This document shows positions 1 to 10,396 of a stretch of DNA of 64,000 bases, piece by piece. The notes beneath the pieces were generated by a model. The model searched no databases. It was not told where the DNA came from and worked only from the letters and a program-made list of their open reading frames with translations. Position 1 is the stretch's first letter. Each line of letters begins with the position of its first letter. Source of the stretch: Tetracentron sinense (Eukaryota; Streptophyta; Magnoliopsida; Trochodendrales; Trochodendraceae); contig CM026554.1 in the NCBI GenBank assembly GCA_015143295.1, positions 55,178,627 to 55,242,626 of the forward strand, read 5' to 3'. A program made the translations under genes and the position numbers.

Positions 1-205
1 ATTTGATTTTCTTCCCTTGATTTTGACTTTTCCCCACTTGATATCTCTCCCATTTTTATCACCACCAATCTTTTGATGTGTGGATGCCCAGCGCCCTCTC
101 GGGCATCCACCAGAGACAATCGGAATCGGACACAAAATCCTTGTCTTTTGCCCACAGAAGGGAGATGATGGATGGATCACAGCCCATAAAAAGTCATAGA
201 CATAA

Positions 206-449
206 GGGTGTTCGTTTGGTAAGAAAATGAGGGAAAAGAAAAGAAAAAAAGTGTGTTTTCTTTTACTTTTCTTGTGTTTGCAAGATATACACTTTATTTT
301 TTTTCACTTTTTCAATTGTAACTAATTTTGTTTTAAAAACTTAATCCATCATTTGATGGTTATTTTATGAAAAAACTTATGTTTCTTTTCTTTTTCATTT
401 CATTTCATTTCTTTTCTTTCACTCACTTTCTTGCCAACTGAACGCACCT
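206..449. mobile_element. Tourist-like MITE, family A
   Basis: Inverted ends GGGTGTTCGTTTGG (left) and CCAACTGAACGCACC (right), continued by GAAAATGA/TCACTTTC, are flanked by TAA at 203-205 and 450-452. The TAA duplication and short non-coding body fit PIF/Harbinger-type Tourist MITEs. A relative lies in the Lhca2 gene at about 13446. Confidence 0.75.
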
Positions 450-452
450 TAA

Positions 453-2640
453 GGGTCTAAGGCCATTGTTTTATTGTCATTCGATCACATTTTCCTCACT
501 AGACAAATAGAACCTTAATCTGCTTAATTCACACTTTTGTTTTAATCAGATTAAGTAAAAATGAGTTTGAAGGCTTCGAGCTTACTCAATGGCAGCATCA
601 CGTGAGCACGCTCACTCGCACTTGTCACGAGTTTGGAGGACTGCCCAACAATGCCAAACCAAATGCGTTAAGCAACGTCCTTCTCTCTCTCTCTCTCCTT
701 CTATAGATTGTTACGCTAAATCCTCGCGAATCCCCATTAATAAAGAAGAAGTATATTACGAAGAGAAGGTGAGAGAGGATAATGGAATTAGGAATGAGGA
801 ATGAGAATGAGGGAATCCTACGCCAAGGTATTTCAGACTTTTTAGCAACTCCTCAAACCTTCAAAATCAAGCTACTTCCTATATTATTAACTCGAGGTCA
901 GTGATAGCTAGGATGAGTCTCGTTAGTTCAAATCTCGGACAGTACAAATTATGGAAAAGAAAAAGGAAGAATATTTTTTCCTTTTCTTAAAGTGGAAGAA
1001 AGTGTAGGAATGAGAGAGTGGGATGGATAGACGGAGATCACGGCGGCCAAGGTGGTCGAGTCTAGATGGCCCCAGCCTCAGCTTCAGCCGCGTCCTTGCG
1101 TGGCTCGGTAACTGGACCCACCCGAGTCATGAAGCAATGGGTGCCTTACCGTGCCATCAACTTTGCTGACTTCTCTCTCTTCATTCTAGCGTGGCATTGC
1201 CGGGAGTGGTTCCTTAATATGCAAAAGGCCGACAAGTACGCCATGTGTTGGACGTAGGTAAAGCCGTGCACATCTATGATCGGACCATGCACCTGTCCCC
1301 AAACCTCCCACCACCGTTGGGACCCTTTTCCTACCCTATGGGCCCCTCCACCTCTTCCCAAACCGCCTCGCTAGATTTAGTAAAAAATGAGTGAAACTTA
1401 GCAATAATGATTGTAGCATAGAATTACAAACAACCAATGCTCTTGAATTAAAAAAATGTATCTGGTACAAGTTTTGTTTTTTAAACAATTATTAAAATTT
1501 TAAATATAAGTGTAATATAGCTAGCTACTTAGATAATTTTTGGATGTGTCCAAAGTTGATGTTTGTTTGTTGTCCTAGGATATATTACACTAAGGAAAAG
1601 CAGGGCTTTAATTTGTCTTTTGAAGCCTAATTTTGTAATCACAAAACAAATCAAAGGGTGCCAGCCTTAATAGCGTCAATCATTAATCACTCCCCACAAA
1701 GGAGAAAAAACAAGTAACTTAAAAGAGACCCACGAAATAGTCATTTGACTTTCTTTCTTTTTTCTTTTGTGGGTGATTAGTAGTTGATGCCATTATCCTA
1801 AGTATTCTCTAACCTAACCGTGAGAAGAAGATCAAGCACAACGTTCATCGTATTCAATCACTCCATCTTTCCCTTTCACACATCTCATGACAAATTTGAG
1901 CTACCATCGTCGCAAGAGTGAAAACTAAGGCAATAATGGTCTTTGTAGACCATGACTACAAAGAGAAATGCTACTGAGACTAAATACGTTCATTAAGCAT
2001 TAATTTTAAAGTGTCAAAAATTATGAGATGCTCACTCAAAGTTCCTGTTACTTGTTTATCCCGTTCATTAAGCAAACTGAGACCGTCCTTAGAAGACGCA
2101 ATTTTAAAGTGTCATATATTATGAGACGCTCCCTCAAAGTTCCTATTACTTGTTCATCCCGTAAAAACGTTTTCAACGTTCTTTTACTTGAATCAAGCTA
2201 TTTACTCAAGTCAAAATACTTGACTAACCACACAGTTCTATTGATTCAAGCAATATGACTTAAATCAAGTTATTTTACTTGACCAATGAAAAGTCTTTCA
2301 CCAAATTACCAAATTAACAAGAAACGGAGACTTTAGGACATCCTAAAATTAAACGCCCTAGGATCGCATTGTCTTAGGAATGGTCTCAGATTTTCCTATA
2401 GTCATACGATTTCCATAGTATTTCATGGGCAACAAAGGACTAACATGATGCTAACACATCTGAAAATGTATTAGATATGCACACTTTTTAAAAAACATCA
2501 AGTTTCCTTTTTATTGTTTTAAGAACATTATATCTACTACTGGTCCATTGTGGTCTTGGGATATAAAAACTTAGTAGGGTGCTAAGACAGAAAAAAAGAA
2601 GAAGCACAATTTCTAAGACATCACATCAACTTTTTATTAT
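453..2640. other. intergenic, no gene recognised
   Basis: Short ORFs (for example 589-804 and 1066-1257) show no recognised domain, no splice structure and mixed composition. A roughly 100 bp unit is tandemly duplicated with divergence at about 1985-2070 and 2090-2165; both copies contain 'ctcaaagttcct'. Nothing else is supported. Confidence 0.5.
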
Positions 2641-2648
2641 TTTAGAAA

Positions 2649-2850
2649 AAAGAGTGCTACCCTACTCTCAAGGCTTTCCTACTATCAACCTGAATCAAAC
2701 ATTTGTCCACTTTCAATATTAAAGTATACACTTTTTCAGTAATTGTAAGGTTTTAACCTTGAAATGGCCAAGTATACACTTTTTCAGTGATTGTAAGGTT
2801 TTAACCGGCTGAGAGTAGGAAAGCCCGGAGGATAGGCCTAACACTCCTCT
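2649..2850. mobile_element. MITE, family D (GAGTGCTA ends)
   Basis: The left end reads AGTGCTACCCTACTCTC and the right end carries GAGAGTAGGAAAGCC and AACACTCCTC, an inverted pair over about 40 bases. The same ends occur at 9696-9878. The body is non-coding and holds an internal repeat of 'aagtatacactttttcagt'. Confidence 0.65.
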
Positions 2851-4052
2851 ATATAAAAAAATTATGCCTGACACTTTTTAAGCTACAAGCCTATAAAGTC
2901 ATTGCCGCCAAGTCTCACTCCATTGGAAGTGTAGAGAGAGTAGTTATGAGCACCTCATCTCCTCATTGCAGCATGAATGTACCCTTGAAATCTACTCCAA
3001 ATGAAAGTTGAGGTTTACTAAAATAAGAGCAATACTAGCTTCACTTTCTTATAAACTCATTTCCTTATGTGTTATTGTCTTCCATTAAGAGAATGATACG
3101 TTTTTTGCACTAACACTATGTATAATAAGAAAGAGAGTGAGTCTTGAAAGAAAGTGGTGTTGGCATTATTCTAAAAATAAAACTAAATCCAGATTATGTC
3201 GACGGTCTCTCATTCACTCATTTTGGATTGGATAAAGCTTCCGAGCCATACATGTTCTAGGGTTAATCGAGACTTCACCTTAGAATAGATTAAGTGCATG
3301 TTAGGGTTTAAAAAATTATGGTCTTGAAATTATATGTAGCATATAATTTTGGTTTAACTACAAACTAGTGGATTTCCAGACTTTCCAAAACATAGGTAAA
3401 TATAAGATTTTGTAGACAAAAATACCTTTCCATTATTTTAATATTTACCAAATCCCCTAAAAATAGTACATCATAGTAAAATTTAAATTTAAAAAATTGA
3501 TAAACTCATAGTAAAACTCACAATTTCATAAGTTACATGTAAAATATTGATTTCCAAATTTTTATCTGTTGCATATAAATTAACTTACTTGAAACTATTT
3601 GAAAAATATTTTGAGGCAAGGTTTCAATTAACCTTAAGAAGCTTGTGACTCTGCGATTACGGTAGCTAAGTCTTTTTGGATTAGGGTCATCGGTAGCAAG
3701 CCGCCTGGGTGTGGGGAGGTTACCCTACCTCGTCTAACATGTTATAAGTGGTATCATCATATCGAGAGAAAGCTAGCACGTGATGTGGGGGAGTTTTGCT
3801 ATCCATGTCATGTACCACTTAACGTGTAATTGAAGTAGTTTTTTTTTTTTTTAGCAGTGATTAGCGGACCTGGTCCGTTTCCTATCTTATCCCATGTCCT
3901 CGTATCCCTTTTAACACCCTTTTAATCCCGATTAATCTTAAATAAATTAAAGTTAAGATTTTGATCTTTTTATTAATGAGTATTTAAAATTAGGGTGTAG
4001 ACCAATGAAAACTACAAATTTTGTTAAGAAATGGAAATCATGGGTATGTTAA
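2851..4052. other. intergenic, no gene recognised
   Basis: AT-rich sequence with no credible reading frame. At 3730-3770 'gtggtatcatcatatcgag' resembles the start of a tRNA-Met primer-binding site, but no LTR borders were found. Confidence 0.4.
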
Positions 4053-4195
4053 CTATGTTTGGTTGTCGAGAAAATAAGTGAAAAATATCAAAAAAAAAAT
4101 AAAATTTTGAATTTCTAATATAATTTTTAGTTGCGTTTTGTCTAGTTTTATTTTCTTTTCCATGTTTTTACTTATTTTCTCGGCAACCAAACATA
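4053..4195. mobile_element. MITE, family B copy 1
   Basis: A 143-base near-palindrome: CTATGTTTGGTTGTCGAG at the left, CTCGGCAACCAAACATA at the right. A second copy of the same length lies at 17142-17284. No coding capacity. Confidence 0.75.
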
Positions 4196-5529
4196 AGTAT
4201 TTTTTTTTCTCAACTTCCCTTGTGGCTCTCAAGTACATGTTGATATTTGCTTGCTTAAATTGACAGTGTGTTTATTTGTAGTTTTGAATCAACTGCTATG
4301 GTGCCTCCATAATTTCTCACCATTAATGGCCACCTCTATTGTATCCTCCATAATTTCTCGTTGCGGATATTTTTCTCTTTTTATTATTGTTAATTCTCTT
4401 TAATTACAATTAATATTTTTAACTATTTAAAAAATTTAAGAACTAAATATTAATCTTGAAATCCTGAGAATCTTAACCACACAGCTAAAAGAAGTTAAAA
4501 TAAAAAGATGTATGTGTACTATGAAAGGGGCGAGACATTCTTTTTCGTTCTTTTGCTAGGACTTCTACAAAATCGGCCAGTGTAACGAAAGACCCATGGA
4601 TGTAAACGCATCAACAGGGTATGCACTATGCACACCTTTTAAAAGAAATCTACTTTTATTATTTAAAATTTTGAATTTGAGAAAAATATGCGGGTTGAAA
4701 TCTCATGAGTGGATAGCATCTATCCTTAGATATCCACCTCATCCAAACTCATCCATATTTCAGTGGCTGTCTTAGACTAAAATAATCGGAACGGTGCCGA
4801 ATGTTCTCTTTATTTTCTGTTCCATAAATAATTTCATTAATTATACTTACTAAAATATATAAGAAATTCAATCATCTCTTAAACTGCGTAACCTTTTGAA
4901 GTGACCCAGATTTTAACTTTGAAGCCCCCACAAAATTTTACTCACCAAAAATAGTTCGAAACTCACCTTTTTTTTAAACACTCCCACCAACTTTACCAAA
5001 ATAAACAAAACTCACATTATTTTATTATTTATTGTGGGACACAATAAATGAATGAAGAGAAACTTTTATTTTATTATTTGTGTAGGATCACAATAAAGGG
5101 AGGAAGAGAAATATTTAGCTTTAGTTGATGAATACTGTAAACTCACCAAATAGAAAAGATTAATTTGATGAATTTTGAAGAGGTTGGTGGAGACCCTTTT
5201 TAAATTAAGCCATAAAAATTTTAAATATTAACATTAATCGGATCTAAATTAAATTTTTAATTGGAAGCCAAATCTAGAAAGCCCTAAACATGACAAATAG
5301 CAATCAAGAAAGATCACATAAACACCCTCTTCTTCTTTTTGACGTGGGTTCGGTGGTTCATGATGCTCCATTCATTATTATTTTTTTTTACATGCTGAAC
5401 GAGTTAGGATTTAGACTCCTCTGCAGCTACCTCTTGAGTGAATCCTTGTTCAAAGGGCAATCGTTCTCTCCACGAGCGAGGAGCGAACTATTGCTCCTCC
5501 CTCTCACAAAGCTGCCTCTTTAACTGTTA
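4196..5529. other. intergenic, no gene recognised
   Basis: AT-rich sequence. The ORF at 5290-5523 shows no recognisable family and sits in repeat-rich surroundings. Confidence 0.4.
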
Positions 5530-5690
5530 TGAACTTGGGTTAATTTTATTTAACCTTGTGGTTGAAATTTTTTTATTTTATTTTTCTAAAAACTAAGGGT
5601 AGATGTGTAAACCCTAAGGATGGATGAATCTTAACCACAGTTAAAAAGAATTAACAGTGGGACACGTGGCAAGAAGATATCATTTTCCTT
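5530..5690. repeat. foldback module 'ttaaccacagttaa'
   Basis: One copy of a dispersed module: a left arm with TTAACC near 5555, a TTTTCTAAAAACTAAGG core, then TAAACCCTAAGG, CTTAACCACAGTTAA and GTGGGACACGTGGC. Related copies lie at about 9890-10160, 21490-21735, 22200-22380, 30410-30650 and 45850-45970. Confidence 0.55.
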
Positions 5691-5699
5691 GTTAAAATA

Positions 5700-6850
5700 T
5701 GTTACTGCTAGTGCTCACTTAGCTGTTTGACTATCAATGGTTAAAGGTAGTCAGAAATCCCAAATTTGCTACCTCAGTTTTTTTTTTTCTTTTCTTTTGA
5801 ACGGTATTTGCTACCTGAGTTTGTTCAAAAGGTTTTTCTGGCTTAACCTAACAGTAGTTCATTGCCTTTTCTTACAGCAAAATTAACTGCCGACTTTTTT
5901 TTGCCTTTTTGGTGACGAAGGTGTTCGGGGCCTTCGGGCCTCTTAGAGCACCCGACTAATCCCAAGGTCCCTGTCGGTGGCCAAAAGTTGAAAGAGAATC
6001 GAACTCAAGACCTCGCTTCCTAAGACATGGTCTACTGGTCCTGGCCAGCACACCAACCCTCCTCGGCCCCGTTGGTTAAATTAACTGCCGTCGTGCATAT
6101 AAAATAAATAGAAATGTATTTTGACCTTAATTAAACTTAGTGAAACTTGGTAACAATAGTGTTTTAGCCGGCAAAAGGTTTACTCAGTGGACATGTACTA
6201 AGAAAAAAGAAAAAAATATTAAATGGAAAGAAGTCAAATAATAGGTGGGAAAAAAAATTAACTTCTTGTCGGTTTTTTTTTTTCCTTGGTGATGACGTTG
6301 CTCACTAGAGGGATACTCGTGAGCAAAGTAAACCTTTTGCCGTTTTAGCCTGTGTTACAAAGGAAAAATGTAAGACGGATACTGTGTAAGAAGGATACTT
6401 TTCTGATTAGGGTAGGGTTCATGCTTTCCTCTATAAGTATTAAAAAATGTTAATATGGCACTTAGCTATGGTCTTTTTATTTCTATGGATATCATTTACC
6501 TAGTGGTTAGAATGGGATTGGAGCTCTTGCGGACTCATCACTCCCTTGGGATTGGATCCTAAACCTCGCTCAACGGAGAGGCCACACCCGAGTCCCGACC
6601 ACTGGCGCAACAGGCTGGGTGGGTCTAGCTATTGTCATGATTGAGCCGCTTTATTTTGCAGCCACCCCCTTTTACAGGGAATCCATGTTCGAATCTGTTA
6701 AACCAAAAAAAAATCTGTTACTGCTTAACTGTTTAACTGTTTTGACTGTAGATGGTTAAAGGTATTCGAGAAGGAGTTTGTTAAAATGGTACTTTTTATG
6801 GCTTAACCTAACTGTAGTTCGTTGCCTTGCAACAAAATTAATAAGCCTAA
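5700..6850. repeat. direct duplication of a ~150-190 bp segment, interrupted by insertions
   Basis: The stretch at 5700-5885 (with atggttaaaggta, ggcttaacctaac and agtagttcattgcc) recurs at 6716-6840 in the same order. Between the copies lie a SINE (5893-6077) and a possible tRNA-derived repeat at about 6487-6712 that ends in an A-run. Confidence 0.6.
5893..6077 (-). mobile_element. SINE with 13-bp target duplication
   Basis: Flanked by an exact AAATTAACTGCCG at 5880-5892 and 6078-6090. The plus strand starts with a T-run after the duplication, so the element lies on the minus strand with its A-tail at the left. On that strand GAGTTCGATTC looks like a Pol III box B, as in tRNA-derived SINEs. 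Confidence 0.8.
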
Positions 6851-7120
6851 AACTTGAGAGAGAATCTAAAAAAGAGAAATCCCACCACCTCTCTCTCTCT
6901 CATCTTCTAAGTTTTAACTAAGAATAGAGAGACAAAGGGAGATTGAAGCGTGCAGACGTGCAGACAAGGGAAAAGTATTTCCATTATAGAAAGCAATCAA
7001 CGACGAACGGACGGATCTGGTCAACGCCGTTTGACCGTCTATCTATTCCTCGTAAATACGACAACTTACTAGCCCTATCCTAAAGGGTTAAAATGGTAAT
7101 TTAATCTGTCCGCCTTAGGT

Positions 7121-7128
7121 TATATATA
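7121..7128 (+). promoter_or_regulatory. TATA box of the F-box/MYND gene
   Basis: TATATATA lies only 44 bases upstream of the conserved start codon at 7172. With a usual TATA-to-start distance of about 30 bases, the leader would be around 15 bases. Either the leader is very short or transcription starts elsewhere. Confidence 0.5.
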
Positions 7129-7171
7129 ACGCATTTCCTGCATTGGCAGAGTAGAGTGGAGGAAAAGAGAT

Positions 7172-8795
7172 ATGAGAACAAGGAGAGGTTCTTCGTACTC
7201 TAAAGTACAATTCTGTAAAGAGGAGATTCTGAAGAGAAGAAGAGATTTCGCCGGAGAAGACGCCATGATTGACCGGAAAAGGGCGAGACAGGAGACTGCC
7301 GGAAAATCTGATTTTCTTGACGGATTGCCAGATGATCTTATTGTCTGTATTCTTTGCAAGATAAGCTCGAGCGCTGGATGTCCTTCCGATTTCATGAATG
7401 TTCTAATAACGTAGGTTTCTTTTTTCCTTTATAATGTTTGGTTCTTGTTTTGGGATACAGTTGATCTACCGTTGTTTCTATTTTCATTTGATGGTAGGTA
7501 TGTTTGTTGTTTTGGTTTTCTCCTGGTTTCCTTTTTTTGTTTCTTTTAACTTGCCGGAAAATGTAATTATCCGGCCATTTATAGCCAGTGAAACGATTCT
7601 GATATTAAACATTGGTCGGAAGTCGATCGCTCGATTTCAACTTTTTTTTTGCCGAGTCTTCTACTCGATTTTAAAGATCTCTGTTTCAAAAACAAAAAAA
7701 GTCAAATGTTTTCACTAATATTGAAATTAATTTATATTTTTTTTTCTCTCTTGAAACTAATCTTACTGTTTATCTTTGAAAAATAACAGATGCAAAAGAC
7801 TAAACGTTTTAGGTTTCCATCCTCTGGTATTATCAAAAGCATCTCCCAAATCCTTCGTCGTTAAAGCCAAGAACTGGTCTGAAACCGCTCACAGATTCTT
7901 GAAACGTTGCGCCGATGCCGGAAACATTGATGCTTGTTACACTCTCGGCATGGTCAGTACTAGCAACCGGAAAAAGAAAAAAACGAATATAAATTTCTCA
8001 ACGTCGTAAAAATCGGCAAATAATCGTCATTCAATTAACTCATAATTTTCCATTTCATCGTGGCAGATTCGCTTCTACTGTCTAGAGAACCGAGGAAGTG
8101 GAGCTTCACTGATGGCTAAAGCCGCGATTAGTTCACACGCACAGGCGCTATACTCGCTTGCCGTGGTCCAGTTCAACGGCAGCGGCGGCTCCAAAAATGA
8201 CAAAGACCTTCGAGCCGGCGTGGCTCTCTGCGCCAGAGCCGCATTCCTGGGCCACATCGACGCCCTTCGTGAGCTCGGCCACTGCCTCCAAGACGGCTAC
8301 GGGGTACGCCAAAACATAGCCGAAGGACGCCGATTCCTAGTCCAAGCCAATGCCCGCGAACTCGCGACCGTCCTCTCGTCCGCCACGTCATCTTCACGAC
8401 CGTGGCTGACGTGGCATTCCCACCACCAGCATCGTCACGTAACGGGTTATGGGTGTCCGTTATTGAGTGATTTCGGGTGTAACGTACCGGCACCGGAGGG
8501 GCACCCAGCTAACCGATTTCTGACAGACTGGTTCGCGGTGCGAGGTGGGGTGCCGAGCCAGGGACTAAGGCTGTGCTCGCACGCAGGGTGTGGCAGACCA
8601 GAGACGAGGCGACACGAGTTTCGACGGTGCTCCGTTTGTGGTGGGGTGAACTATTGCTCTCGCGCATGTCAGGCTCTTGACTGGAAGTTGCGCCATAAGG
8701 TGGAGTGCGCACCCATGGAGCGGTGGATAGATGACGATGGTGACAGAGGGATGGGCGGGGTTGAAGATGACGATGATGCCGTCGTTGAGAGGTAA
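7172..8795 (+). CDS. F-box protein with SEL1-like repeats and MYND zinc finger (At1g67340-like)
   Basis: Three exons: 7172-7410, 7790-7952, 8067-8795, all GT-AG and in phase, giving 376 residues. The start MRTRRG is shared with Arabidopsis At1g67340. An F-box lies at about residues 47-66 (DFLDGLPDDLIVCILC). SEL1-like TPR repeats span about 110-250 (HRFLKRCADAGNIDACYTLG; ALYSLAVVQFNGSGG; ALRELGHCLQDGYGV). A MYND zinc finger spans about 304-348, with Cys and His in the pattern C-x4-C, CSVC, YCSRAC, HKVEC. The C-terminus is an acidic Asp/Glu run. The family is expected to be an SCF E3 ligase adaptor, with Skp1 bound by the F-box and the SEL1/MYND part recruiting substrate; that role is inferred from domains. 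No frame break is seen and length matches the family. A downstream in-frame Met at 7265 is a weaker alternative start because it loses the conserved N-terminus. Confidence 0.95.
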
Positions 8796-9165
8796 CGGTA
8801 ACGGTGACGACGACGGAATTGAAGTTCTGTTTTTTCTGTACAGGAGAAGTGGAGGTATTTTGGAGCACCGAGGGGCTTTTTTGTACCATAGAAATATCGG
8901 CAGGTTAAATTCGGCAAAGTAAAAGCCTTTCCTTCATTTCATTTTCTCTCTCTGGGGGGCCTTTATTATTATTATTTTTTGGTACCGCAAGGGATTTGTT
9001 CTCTAATTTATTTTCCTTAGGATTGTTGTTACTCTGCGATCCTCTCTCATTTGTTTTTTCGGGTGGGTGGTTGGGTTGGATAGGTGTTTGCGAGGCTTTA
9101 TGTCATTTGTAAGGGACCTCATAAGCTGCAAGGCTCTACTGCAAAAGGTCCACGGAACACTAATC
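8796..9165. other. 3' flank of the F-box gene
   Basis: Probable 3' UTR and intergenic sequence. The minus-strand ORF at 9003-9359 overlaps a foldback repeat and is not credible as a gene. Confidence 0.45.
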
Positions 9166-9367
9166 AGGATGATCTGTAGCTCGGGGCTCCAAAAGACCCT
9201 CACAATGCCACATAACGGAAATTGGGCCGACGGGTGATCCCATAATGTTAGGCCAACGAATAGCTCAGTTGCAGGGCCCATCCGATCTGAACAGGTTGGC
9301 CCTATTTCTTTTTTCCTTACGTGGCATTGTGACGGGTGTTTTACAACCTCGAGCTGCAAATCATCCT
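9166..9367. mobile_element. foldback element with ~45-bp inverted ends
   Basis: The left arm starts AGGATGATCTGTAGCTCGGG and continues to CACAATGCCAC; the right arm reads GTGGCATTGTGACGGG to GAGCTGCAAATCATCCT. Reverse-complemented, the arms match over about 45 bases with scattered differences. It lies directly beside the hAT element at 9374. Confidence 0.7.
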
Positions 9368-9373
9368 TTGCAG

Positions 9374-9656
9374 CAGTGTTATCATAACCAAATCAGATCG
9401 GCCGGTCGAATCGGTGGAATCGAGAATTGGCCCCCTCGCCGGTTTCCAAAACCCTCAAAATCGGAACTACTTAAGAATCGGTCAAACCCGGTGGCAGAAT
9501 CAATTGGAAAGTGGTCGGAACTAGGAAAAAGTAGGAAAAAAAAATATTTATATTTTGGAAAAAATATTTATATTTTGGAAAAAATATACGATCGAACCAG
9601 ACCAATTGAACCGGCCACTTACCGGTTCGATGCCAGGTTCGGTTACGAAAGCAGTG
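9374..9656. mobile_element. hAT-like MITE, 8-bp duplication
   Basis: Flanked by CTTTGCAG (9366-9373) and CTTTCCAG (9657-9664), 7 of 8 matching. The left end begins CAGTGTTATCATAACC; the right end has GGTTACGAAAGCAGTG. The interior is GGTCGAATCGG-type sequence plus a repeated 'ggaaaaaatatttatattt'. No real ORF. Confidence 0.7.
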
Positions 9657-9695
9657 CTTTCCAGTGATTATTGTTCCACAAAACCACATATGATT

Positions 9696-9878
9696 TAGAG
9701 GAGTGCTAGCCTACTCTCAATCTTTCCTACTCTTACATTCAGCCAACCAGATGCCCATAAAGTGAAAAGGCAATAGGTCAAAGCACATTCCCAACTATTA
9801 AAGCACACACTTTATGAACAAATGGTTGGCTGATTGTGAGAGTAGGAAAGACCTAAGAGTAGGGCTAGCACCCTTCTA
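9696..9878. mobile_element. MITE, family D copy 2
   Basis: Ends TAGAGGAGTGCTAGCC and GGGCTAGCACCCTTCTA are inverted repeats, with inner arms ACTCTCAATCTTTCCTACTC and GAGAGTAGGAAAG. Same family as 2649-2850. Confidence 0.75.
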
Positions 9879-9889
9879 TGAGTTGCTTT

Positions 9890-10160
9890 AAAAAACTAAC
9901 CCTAACCCTTTAAACTCATTTAACTATAGTTAAGATTTATTAATCCTTAAGGTTAAACTATCTAACCTTAGTTTTTTTTTTTTTAGAATTGTAATATTTT
10001 TTAATATTAAAAAATTAGAATATTAATTATTTCTATTAAAAATCAAGGTTAGATTGTTTAACCCTAAGATCTAAGGGTTAGTGCATCTTAACCACAGTTA
10101 AAAGAATTAAAGGGGTTAGGATTAGTGAAATTTAATCACAGTTAAAGTAGTTAAAAAAGG
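9890..10160. repeat. foldback module 'ttaaccacagttaa'
   Basis: The left arm has TTTAACTATAGTTAAG and GGTTAAACTATCTAACC; the right arm has GGTTAGATTGTTTAACCC and CTTAACCACAGTTAA. AT-rich centre at about 9970-10045. It is the most symmetrical copy of the module in the window. Confidence 0.6.
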
Positions 10161-10255
10161 GTTTGGGCTAATTTTTTTAAAAGATCATATGCGATGCCAT
10201 GAGGGGGCAGCGGCTTCAAAAGCCCCTTGCAATTAAATATTGTTACATAAAAAAT

Positions 10256-10396
10256 GAGGAGTGCTAACGCTCGACCCACTAAGTCAAATTTTTTTTTTTT
10301 CACAGATGCACTGTTTGTGCTACTTTATAACAAGAGATGTCTTGACACTTATTGCCACCACCTTATTGGGATTACTATGACTAGGGCTAGTATTTC
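10256..10396. mobile_element. possible MITE related to family D
   Basis: GAGGAGTGCTAAC at the left and GGGCTAGTATTTC at the right resemble the inverted ends of family D. The body is otherwise unrelated to the other copies, so the call is tentative. Confidence 0.4.

Noticed and set aside
589..1257. Short plus-strand ORFs of 63-71 codons
   Set aside because: No recognised domain and no promoter or splice support; the frames look random.
3725..3760. Primer-binding-site-like 'tggtatcatcatatcgag'
   Set aside because: Only the first eight bases fit the tRNA-Met primer site and no LTR border is nearby.
5290..5523. 77-codon ORF ending before the foldback module
   Set aside because: No family resemblance and repeat-rich surroundings.
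8173..8917. Several minus-strand ORFs over the F-box/MYND exon 3
   Set aside because: They are antisense shadows of a GC-rich coding exon whose sense frame is clearly a conserved protein.
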